From positions 1 to 62,397 of the forward strand of contig JADEWQ010000020.1 in assembly GCA_015207585.1 (NCBI GenBank): 62,397 nucleotides of DNA, read 5' to 3'. Source of the DNA: Pleurocapsales cyanobacterium LEGE 06147 (GTDB taxonomy: Bacteria; Cyanobacteriota; Cyanobacteriia; Cyanobacteriales; Xenococcaceae). Position 1 is the stretch's first letter, and every line of letters begins with the position of its first letter. The translations under genes and the position numbers were made by a program. Shown here piece by piece: positions 55,444 through 62,397 of the stretch. The notes under the pieces were generated by a model. It saw only the letters and a program-made list of their open reading frames with translations, ran no database searches and was not told where the DNA came from.

Positions 55444-55521
55444 AACCCATTGAAATGGGTTAGCTTAACTAATATTTCGAGTCCAAGGTACTCCGCCGTC
55501 TTACGGCGGAGTACCTTGGAC
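55444..55521. repeat. Two hairpins of a probable miniature mobile repeat
   Basis: The first hairpin is aacccatt-ga-aatgggtt (55444-55461). The second is a perfect 19-base inverted repeat, gtccaaggtactccgccgt and its complement (55481-55499 and 55503-55521) around ctt. A GC-rich stretch (55549-55620) follows. A 104-codon minus frame overlaps it but has no protein character. The set looks like a MITE or IS200/IS605-end relic between two plus-strand genes. Confidence 0.6.
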
Positions 55522-55844
55522 CAATCTTTTGAGTTAGTTTTAACTGACCGCGCTCTGCGGTGGCGTGCCGTCTCGCGGTGAGGAATGCCCCTCCGCTTGC
55601 TGGGGCGGGCATACCTGCCACTTTTTCTTTGAGATGAGGAAATTGATTTCCTGGTTACTTTGCATAAGCTTATAGTAGGTGCAATCTGCAATCTATGTTT
55701 AAAGATTATGTAAAAACAATTAGAACAAGTGAACTTAATACAATACATAGTTTAAAAGTTTAAAACCCAAAAAGCTTTCAATGAATTGAATTAAAAAAAA
55801 TATTCTTGAAAAAATTAAATATTTAGATTATGTAAAGTTACTTA

Positions 55845-55858
55845 GTAAAGTAACTTAC
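55845..55858 (+). promoter_or_regulatory. Candidate NtcA box upstream of the hetC-like gene
   Basis: gtaaagtaacttac fits GTA-N8-TAC exactly and lies 173 bases upstream of the frame. It overlaps a hairpin (aagttactt-agta-aagtaactt, 55835-55856). No TAN3T stands at the right distance, and the match can occur by chance about once in 3 kb. hetC of Anabaena is an NtcA target, which raises its interest. Confidence 0.45.
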
Positions 55859-56030
55859 AAAACAAAAACTATTTTTAAAGACATGGCTCAGTTAACTCTC
55901 AATTGTTTTAAGATGAGCGTAAAAGTACAGGACTTAACTTTTTGCCAAAGAAATTTTTTCTGAAGAATCAAGCTGCCATGATTTTTTCAGTAAATGTCTG
56001 CCGACTATCAATTTTTTACTCGGCAGGAGT

Positions 56031-59000
56031 TTGTCAATAAGACTTCTGTTTATTGAAATTGCGAGTCGAGCACCAAATATGCCAGAAGAGATAAAAGAGC
56101 AATTAGCTTCTCCCTTGCCCGATCGGGGAAACTTGATTTTCCGACTGCTAAAAAAGCAGTTAGAACAAGAGGGAATAAATAGTAAACTAATTGCCTCTTT
56201 AAGTAGTATTTTTGAAATTAAAGACTTTCAGCTTGGAGATTTGTTGTTAGATAGATCGCCAACTGAGTCTATTTCTAGAAAACAAAATACCCAGCATTTT
56301 TACATAATCTGTCAGGGACGAGTGCGATTATTAAGCTTCGATCCCGTCAAACGACGGCAAGTGCCCGCAGGATTGCTCTGTGAGGGAGATACTTTCGGAG
56401 ATGATTCTCTGTTTTGTAGCGAATATTTGCCTTACCGAGCGATCGCTGCCAATGAAGTAAAAGTAGCGAGAATTTCTCTAGAACAATTACAACCTTGGCT
56501 AGAGCAGTTGCCAAAACTCAAAAATAAATGGGGTGCTGCTGCCCAACAGCGACAAGCATTAATTTTTTTCAAAACTCTGACGGTTTTGCGCGCTCTATCT
56601 AGCCATAAATTACAACAGCTTCTTCCTTACATTAAAAAGCGAAAAATTGAGGCAGGAGCGACTCTGGCTCGGGTTACTTCCTCAGAAGCCGGTCGCTTTT
56701 GGCTCCGTCGCGGTCAAATTCAAAATGAACTTTTAGATGTGGGTTCTTCTTGGGGATATCCAGAAGACATTCCTGCTGATTGGATCGCTCAAAGCAATCT
56801 ACTGGTGTATGAGTTACCCAAACAATATTGGCAAGCGGCTTTAGCGATCGCTCCTAATCTAGCAGAAACCTTCGGGATCTCTTCTTCCTCAAGCTTGCAA
56901 TCGAAGAACGGTTTTAAGCCTGTAATTGTCTCGCAAGGCAAGGGAGCAGTTGCGTTGCCAAGCGTCACAAATCCAGACCTAGGGAACGATTCCTCATCCA
57001 TTTCTCCTACTAGTAACTCTGAGGCAATCTCTACCCAAACCCCCACTCCATCTCCGCCTAATTCTCCTAAAACCCAAACAGAAGTCAAGGTTGAGTTTCC
57101 CAAACCCAAAAAATATCGTCGCGGCTTGCTGAGTGGCTATCCCTTTATCGAACAACAAAGTGCTTCTGACTGTGGTGCTGCTTGTTTAGCAATGATCTCT
57201 CAATACTGGGGCAAACGCTTTGGCATCAATTGGCTGCGAGAACTAGCAGGAGTAGGACGGAGTGGTGCTTCCCTCAAAGGTTTGGCTAAAGCAGCGGAAA
57301 GTTTGGGTTTTAAAGCTAGACCGGTACGCGCTAGTCTCAGTAGTTTGGAAGGGCAAAAAAATCCTTGGATTGCTCACTGGAAGGGAGACCACTATGTCGT
57401 TGTCTATCAAATTAAAGGCGATCGCGTTTTAATAGCCGATCCCGCATTAGGAAAAAAATCCCTTACCCGTCAACAATTTCTGCTCGACGGTTGGACGGGA
57501 TATGCTCTGTTACTGGAGCCAACAGAGTTATTAGCGGCTACTCCCAACCAAAAAAGGTCTTTAGGGAGATATTTCAAGTTACTATTGCCCTACCGTTCAT
57601 TAGCGGTACAAATTATTTTGGCTTCCTTGCTGATCCAGGTTTTTGGATTAGTAACTCCTTTATTTACCCAAATTATCCTCGACCAAGTAGTAGTCAATAG
57701 AAGTCTTCCCACTCTCCATGTTTTTGCCTTCGGTGTTTTGTTGTTTGGAGTTTGGAATATTGGCTTAAGCGCGATTCGACAGTATCTACTCAGTTACTTG
57801 TCTAACCATCTCGATCTGACCATGATTGGGGGATTTATTCGGCATACTTTAATGCTGCCCCTCAAATTTTTTGAAATGCGTCATGTAGGAGACATTATTA
57901 CCCGAGTCCAGGAAAATCAAAAGATTCAGCGTTTTTTGCTTGCTCAGGTAGTGTTGGCATGGTTGGATTTCCTGATGGGATTTGTCTATTTGGCTTTAAT
58001 GTTTTATTACAATTGGCAACTCACTTTGCTAATTGTGGGACTGATCCCATTTATTATCATTGTGACTTTAGGAGCTACACCCCTATTACGTCAGGTTTCG
58101 CGGGATGTGTTTAACCGTTCTGCCGAGCAAAATTCTGCTTTAGTAGAGACCATAAGCGGGATCGATACAATCAAAGCTACAGCAGCAGAACGGGAGTTGC
58201 GCTGGCGTTGGGAAGAACGTCTAACCAGTTTTCTCAATGTTCGCTTCCGGGGTCAGAAACTGGGAATCGGTCTCCAAGCAGCAACTGGCTTAATTAATAC
58301 TTTAGGTAGTACTGCTTTGCTCTGGTATGGGGCAACTCTGGTAATTCAAGACCAGTTGACTATCGGTCAGTTTGTTGCTTTTAATATGTTGATCGCTCGT
58401 GTACTCGAACCCGTTTTGTCTCTGTCTAATCTCTGGGATGAGCTACAAGAAGTTTTAGTCTCTGTTGAAAAACTAAACGACGTGTTTACCGAAGCACCAG
58501 AAGAAACTCCTGACAAATCGATGTTAGTTCTGCCCCGAGTACGAGGTGAAATAAAATTTGAAAACGTTACTTTTTGCTACGGCGAAGAAGACGATCGCGA
58601 ACGCAATACGCTCCAGAATATTTCTTTTGAGGCAAAAGCCGGACAAACGATCGCTATTGTCGGTCGTAGTGGTTCGGGTAAAACAACTTTAATTAAATTG
58701 CTAGAAGGGTTGTATAAACCGAATAGAGGTCAGATCTGGATTGATGGACACGAGATCAGGCATATTTCGCCTCAATCATTGCGATCGCAAATTGGAGTCG
58801 TTCCTCAAGAGTGTTTTTTATTCTCTGGGACTATCCTGGAAAACATTACTTTATATCGACAGGAATATACCCTAGAACAAGCGATCGAAGCTGCCAAACT
58901 AGCAGAAGCCCATGCTTTTATTCAAGGGATGCCCTTGGGCTACAATACTAAAGTGGGAGAAAGGGGAGCCAATCTTTCTGGAGGACAACGACAAAGAATT

Positions 59001-59285
59001 GCGATCGCGCGCGCTCTATTGGGAAAGCCAAGAATTCTCATTCTCGATGAAGCAACTAGTTCTCTCGATACTGAATCAGAACAACGTTTTCAACAAAATC
59101 TCGCTCGTCTTGCCGGGGAAAGAACGACCTTTATTATTGCCCATCGCCTTTCTACAGTGCGCAGTGCCGATCTAATCTTAGTAATAGATCGCGGTGTTAT
59201 TGTCGAACGAGGCACCCATAAAGAATTAATAGCCAATCGCCAAGGACTGTATTATTATCTGGCACAGCAACAACTAGCTCTTTAA
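56031..59285 (+). CDS. hetC: HetC-like peptidase-containing ABC exporter
   Basis: The 1084-residue protein has a cNMP-binding-type domain (about 60-170, GDLLLDRSPTES, FYIICQGRVRLL, EGDTFGDDSLF). A Pro/Ser-rich linker comes next, then a C39 peptidase (about 365-490) with C381 (SASDCGAACLAM), H454 (GDHYVVVY) and D470 (IADPALGKK), all apparently intact. A six-helix membrane domain (about 500-770) and an ATPase domain (878 on: [36 protein letters not shown]) follow. C39 exporters cut leader peptides after a GG-type site and export the rest. This layout is that of HetC. The start is uncertain: TTG at 56031, or ATG at 56079. Confidence 0.75.
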   Translation: MSIRLLFIEIASRAPNMPEEIKEQLASPLPDRGNLIFRLLKKQLEQEGINSKLIASLSSIFEIKDFQLGDLLLDRSPTESISRKQNTQHFYIICQGRVRLLSFDPVKRRQVPAGLLCEGDTFGDDSLFCSEYLPYRAIAANEVKVARISLEQLQPWLEQLPKLKNKWGAAAQQRQALIFFKTLTVLRALSSHKLQQLLPYIKKRKIEAGATLARVTSSEAGRFWLRRGQIQNELLDVGSSWGYPEDIPADWIAQSNLLVYELPKQYWQAALAIAPNLAETFGISSSSSLQSKNGFKPVIVSQGKGAVALPSVTNPDLGNDSSSISPTSNSEAISTQTPTPSPPNSPKTQTEVKVEFPKPKKYRRGLLSGYPFIEQQSASDCGAACLAMISQYWGKRFGINWLRELAGVGRSGASLKGLAKAAESLGFKARPVRASLSSLEGQKNPWIAHWKGDHYVVVYQIKGDRVLIADPALGKKSLTRQQFLLDGWTGYALLLEPTELLAATPNQKRSLGRYFKLLLPYRSLAVQIILASLLIQVFGLVTPLFTQIILDQVVVNRSLPTLHVFAFGVLLFGVWNIGLSAIRQYLLSYLSNHLDLTMIGGFIRHTLMLPLKFFEMRHVGDIITRVQENQKIQRFLLAQVVLAWLDFLMGFVYLALMFYYNWQLTLLIVGLIPFIIIVTLGATPLLRQVSRDVFNRSAEQNSALVETISGIDTIKATAAERELRWRWEERLTSFLNVRFRGQKLGIGLQAATGLINTLGSTALLWYGATLVIQDQLTIGQFVAFNMLIARVLEPVLSLSNLWDELQEVLVSVEKLNDVFTEAPEETPDKSMLVLPRVRGEIKFENVTFCYGEEDDRERNTLQNISFEAKAGQTIAIVGRSGSGKTTLIKLLEGLYKPNRGQIWIDGHEIRHISPQSLRSQIGVVPQECFLFSGTILENITLYRQEYTLEQAIEAAKLAEAHAFIQGMPLGYNTKVGERGANLSGGQRQRIAIARALLGKPRILILDEATSSLDTESEQRFQQNLARLAGERTTFIIAHRLSTVRSADLILVIDRGVIVERGTHKELIANRQGLYYYLAQQQLAL

Positions 59286-59990
59286 ATCCAAAATTTAGTT
59301 TGACTGAGGGAGCTATTCATATGCAAGCAATTTAGATAAAAAAATAAGAGGATAAAAAATAATGTGGTATTGACTTAATGCCATAAGTATTACAAATAAG
59401 TAATTTAGAGAACAAACAAAAAAATAAACAATAAATTGCGATTAATATGCTGATAGTAGCTCTATGTAGCTAAAAGCTGGGGTAAATATCAAAACGAAAT
59501 AGTACAAATTAAACTTGTTTAATTAACTTAAGAGCGAAAAATCTGCCAATTTGGCATTGACAAAAAACATTTAATAAGAAACTTGCATTTCTTAAAGGAT
59601 TACGATAAATTACATAAAGAAATTATCAATGTCAACTAAATGATAAGATTAAGATAATAACGAAGACAAAATAGCTTAATAAGCTTAATAAATTTACTCG
59701 ATTGCCGTTAATTTGAGGATTTTATAGAATAACAATTTTGTATAAAGAAGAACAATAACTAGAGAATATTAGGCAGCATATAAATAGCAATAAAAATTTT
59801 TGGCAGACACGATCTTTCTTTGGCAAACTTAAAGTTTATATTTAATCTCATTTCTTGCTGTTTATTTTTTAATCAACCTCACCCAAGTGGAGAACTAAAG
59901 TTTTAAAGTTCTGTATTCGAGGTATGGGTAGATGTGGTTTAGCAAGAAAAAAGCGATAGCGATCTTGTTGAAATTTGCCAGCTTAAAATT
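59286..59990. other. AT-rich spacer between exporter and adaptor, no peptide gene seen
   Basis: These 705 bases have short stops in all frames. I looked for a small ORF with a GG-leader that could be the cargo and found none; the longest credible starts give only 4-20 codons. Direct repeats and AT-rich tracts dominate. It may carry a promoter for the HlyD-like gene. Confidence 0.6.
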
Positions 59991-61661
59991 ATGAAATCGG
60001 ATTCTCAACAGTCTCGATCTGATGTCACGAATCAGTTATCTACTAAAGGAGTAACCCCTCACTCCCCCAATAATCAAAATCGGGCTTTATCTTCTTCACA
60101 AGAACGAGGAAGCGATCCAGTTTCTGAAAATACTACAGCTAAAATCGTTCCCGTTAATAATTCTCTCGTTGCTACAAATACTTCAACTCTAGCACCATCA
60201 AAAACTGCAGAGCTTAAATCCAATGATTGGTCTTTAGCAGTAGACACTTTATTAGAGCAACCGCCAGCCACGCTGCCACTGCGCTTAATTATTGGAGGAA
60301 TAGTTTTTAGTATTGCTTTTGCTGCTTGGGCTTGGTTCGGTCAAATCGAACAAGTCGGAAAAGCACGGGGCAAGTTAGTACCAGAAGGAGAAGCTTATAA
60401 AATCCAGCCCGTTGAGTTAGGCAAAGTAATCGGAGTTGCCGTCAAAGAAGGGCAGGAAGTCAAAGCAGGACAAGTGTTGGTGGAATTAGATACCGAACTT
60501 GCCAACAAAGAAGTCGAGCGACTCGCTCAAATGCTCAAAGCTTACCGAAAGGAATTGAGTCAAAAACAAGACTTACTGGAAAAAGTAAACTTAGAAACTA
60601 AAACCAATGCAGCTATTGCTACTGCTGCAACTTTAGCCCATCGCGAGGCGATCGCCCTAGAAGAGCAAAAAGCCCAAACTTTTCGTCGCTTACTCGCCCA
60701 GCAGAACATAGAAACGGAAGCTTATCGACAAAGACAAACTCAGTTAAACCCGATTTCCCAGATAGCCCAAGAACGACTTAACCAACTTCAAGCCCAAATA
60801 AGGTCGCATCAAGAGCGAATTAAACGAATCAAACCTTTAGTGGAACAGGGAGCAGTTTCCCAGGAATATCTTTTCCAAGCCGAACAAGAATTGCGTCAGG
60901 CACAACAGCAAATTACTCAAAGCCAGTTGCAGGACATTACTAATGCTAGCGAACAAATATTTCAAGCCGATCGGGCACTGGGAGATATAGAAGCGCGCAC
61001 GACTCAACAGCAAGGGGAACTCGCCTCAGCTGTCCAAGAAATCGAGCGACTTCAAGTAGAGTTAGTCCAAAAACAAGCAGAAGAACAACGGATTCAACTA
61101 GAAGCTCAGCAAAAAATTAAGCAACTGGAACTTGAGATCGCCGAGGTAAAAGGAAAAATGGCAGAGACTAAAACTCTACTCGCTAGTGCCCAAACCAAAG
61201 TCAAACAAAACTATCTCAAAGCTCCAGTAAACGGTATTGTCTCATCCCTAGACATCAAACAACCGGGCAAAGTTGTTCAAGCTGGTGAAACTGTGGTCGA
61301 AATAGCTCCTCAAGGAGTTCCGCTGATTCTTTCGGCAGTATTACCTAACGAAGAAGCAGGGTTTGTGAAGGAGGGAATGCCCGTGCAAGTCAAATTAGAT
61401 GCTTATCCCTATCAAGATTATGGCGTTATACCCGGTACGGTAACTTCGGTTTCTCCCGATGCCGAATCGAATGAACAGCTAGGAGAAGTCTATCGGGTGG
61501 AAATAATCCTCGCCCGCGACTATGTAACTGATGGTCAGCGATCGATTAATTTTAAAACTGGTCAAACAGCTACTGCTGATATTGTTATTCGTCGCCGTCG
61601 CATTGCCGAGGTTTTGCTAGATCCCATCCAAAAAATTCAAAAAGATGGCATCAAGCTGTAA
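59991..61661 (+). CDS. HlyD-family membrane fusion protein
   Basis: The 556-residue protein has a cytoplasmic Ser/Thr/Asn-rich tail (1-90), one membrane helix (about 95-118, LIIGGIVFSIAFAAWAWFG), a lipoyl-like half-motif (GKVIGVAVKEGQEVKAGQVL), a long coiled coil (about 175-400) and the second half-motif (YLKAPVNGIVSSLDIKQPGK). The C-terminal beta domain has VKLDAYPYQDYGVIPGTVTS. It is the adaptor of a type I secretion system and should connect the HetC-like exporter upstream to an outer-membrane channel. The channel (TolC-like) is not in the window. Confidence 0.9.
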   Translation: MKSDSQQSRSDVTNQLSTKGVTPHSPNNQNRALSSSQERGSDPVSENTTAKIVPVNNSLVATNTSTLAPSKTAELKSNDWSLAVDTLLEQPPATLPLRLIIGGIVFSIAFAAWAWFGQIEQVGKARGKLVPEGEAYKIQPVELGKVIGVAVKEGQEVKAGQVLVELDTELANKEVERLAQMLKAYRKELSQKQDLLEKVNLETKTNAAIATAATLAHREAIALEEQKAQTFRRLLAQQNIETEAYRQRQTQLNPISQIAQERLNQLQAQIRSHQERIKRIKPLVEQGAVSQEYLFQAEQELRQAQQQITQSQLQDITNASEQIFQADRALGDIEARTTQQQGELASAVQEIERLQVELVQKQAEEQRIQLEAQQKIKQLELEIAEVKGKMAETKTLLASAQTKVKQNYLKAPVNGIVSSLDIKQPGKVVQAGETVVEIAPQGVPLILSAVLPNEEAGFVKEGMPVQVKLDAYPYQDYGVIPGTVTSVSPDAESNEQLGEVYRVEIILARDYVTDGQRSINFKTGQTATADIVIRRRRIAEVLLDPIQKIQKDGIKL

Positions 61662-61749
61662 AAATTTAGGTTTCGATTGTAGGAAATCTGCTTAATTAAT
61701 TTGGTTCTTTAGTAACTAGTGTTCCAATCAATTCGATCGAGGAAAACCA

Positions 61750-62127
61750 ATGATTACAAATCGACATATTTCTAGCTATCAAAGTAAACTCGACAAAACG
61801 ATGACAAACGAACAATTCGAGCAAATTGTCGATGCAATTGTGACTGGTAAGTATTCGTGGGCTTGTGTATTAATTCTTCGTTTTGCTGGTTACAATCCGC
61901 TTCACTACATTCCCTACCGGACATATAATCGCTTGATTAAAGATAACTGTTGCTCTAAGAGATCTCAGTCCAAAAACTTGACTGAGAATGGCGAGCGAAA
62001 TCAATCCAAAAAACTAACTACTAAAATTAAAGATCTTAGCTATGGGGAGTTACTAGACTTTCAAGAAAGAAACATTGTCAATGGCGGTATCAGAATTGAG
62101 TGGAATTGGCAACTGCCTTGGCAATAA
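61750..62127 (+). CDS. hetP: HetP-family protein
   Basis: The 125-residue protein has the HetP core at residues 20-66: [20 protein letters not shown] and [20 protein letters not shown], then NRLIKDN. The C-terminus ([20 protein letters not shown]) is less conserved. In Anabaena, HetP and its paralogues control commitment to heterocyst differentiation; homologues also exist in cyanobacteria without heterocysts, where the role is unknown. The ATG at 61750 has a good ribosome site (gagga). It is 88 bases after the HlyD gene in the same direction, so likely co-expressed. It has no transmembrane segment. Confidence 0.85.
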   Translation: MITNRHISSYQSKLDKTMTNEQFEQIVDAIVTGKYSWACVLILRFAGYNPLHYIPYRTYNRLIKDNCCSKRSQSKNLTENGERNQSKKLTTKIKDLSYGELLDFQERNIVNGGIRIEWNWQLPWQ

Positions 62128-62270
62128 AAGAAAAGAACTATGATTCTCCAGAAATATGAGATGTAATCTGAGATGTCTTTCAACTTTTCTACCTAACGAG
62201 GGATTTAGATTGCTCAATTGTTTTTTAGGGTGAGGTCAGAAGTTTTAAAGAGATTTTAAAAATAATGATT

Positions 62271-62397
62271 AGTCAACTACCCACCGCTAATGGCTAAGAG
62301 CAATTTAGCGGGGGCTTGCAAAGAACTAAATGCCAATTAGTTCCAGCAGGACAAAACAGTTGTCTAGCCTGTGCGGAAAACGTAACCTGAGCTAACT
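62271..62397 (-). mobile_element. Probable right end of an IS200/IS605-type (TnpB) element
   Basis: On the minus strand, from 62397, a frame of about 33 codons (LAQVTFSAQARQLFCPAGTN, then WHLVLCKPPLNCS) ends in a stop. A stem ccgctaa/ttagcgg follows, and the sequence ends in ggtagttgac at about 62273, as do many TnpB elements. No catalytic motif is visible because the rest lies beyond the window, so I class it as probable only. Confidence 0.4.

Noticed and set aside
55434-55748. 104-codon minus-strand frame
   Set aside because: It is read mainly through a perfect palindrome and a GC-rich repeat and has no domain character, so I treat it as a by-product of the repeat.

Overview
The window is chromosomal DNA of a cyanobacterium. 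The evidence is the very frequent HIP1-type octamer (gcgatcgc) inside and outside genes, a carboxysome shell gene (ccmO), a panC-cmk fusion, a fused hisI/hisE gene, the nitrogen co-regulator pair pipX-pipY, a urea-uptake (urt) operon preceded by an NtcA box, cyanophycin genes and a HetP-family gene. Base composition is AT-rich, and spacers carry the short degenerate repeats usual in large-genome cyanobacteria. I cannot name the genus. Nothing proves heterocyst formation.

Layout. Positions 1-560 are wreckage: two pieces of IS5-type transposase, in opposite orientation, joined to the C-terminal stub of an ABC exporter. Positions 600-12050 are mostly minus strand and devoted to urea: tRNA-Arg, a PhyH-type dioxygenase, ureB, ureA, ureD, then (plus strand) a coiled-coil protein and a RHH/MazF toxin-antitoxin pair, then urtE-urtD-urtC-urtB-urtA, ureG and a diguanylate cyclase. 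ureC, ureE and ureF are not in the window. Positions 12300-23000 hold metabolic and housekeeping genes (DUF924, gpmA, hisIE, an ABC-F protein, pcrA) plus a two-gene glycosyltransferase unit and a PP-loop gene broken by one missing base. Positions 23290-29990 are a signalling cluster: a CBS/GAF/PAS kinase, a REC-GGDEF-EAL regulator and a REC-kinase whose kinase module is a near copy of the first.

Positions 30000-46300 hold a decayed TnpB, ccmO, a quinol-type nitric oxide reductase, panC-cmk, rlpA, purM, a TPR protein, a CphA2-like cyanophycin synthetase next to a cyanophycinase with a large internal deletion, mutT, a DUF760 protein, a group 2 sigma factor, tRNA-Phe and pipX-pipY. Positions 46529-50988 encode class I ribonucleotide reductase. 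Its large subunit is split by a 343-residue intein placed directly before the catalytic thiyl-radical cysteine, and two candidate NrdR boxes lie upstream. An N-terminally decayed TnpB then abuts a fragment of a metallo-beta-lactamase-fold gene, followed by FkbM, GNAT and aldo/keto reductase genes.

The most interesting system is at 55800-62130. It has a HetC-like exporter (cNMP-type domain, C39 peptidase, transmembrane and ATPase domains), an HlyD-type adaptor and a HetP-family protein in one direction, with a perfect NtcA consensus upstream. hetC and hetP are heterocyst-development genes in Anabaena. Here they form a complete secretion unit with an adaptor between them, but no peptide substrate is visible nearby. 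The window ends in what looks like the end of another IS200/IS605-type element.
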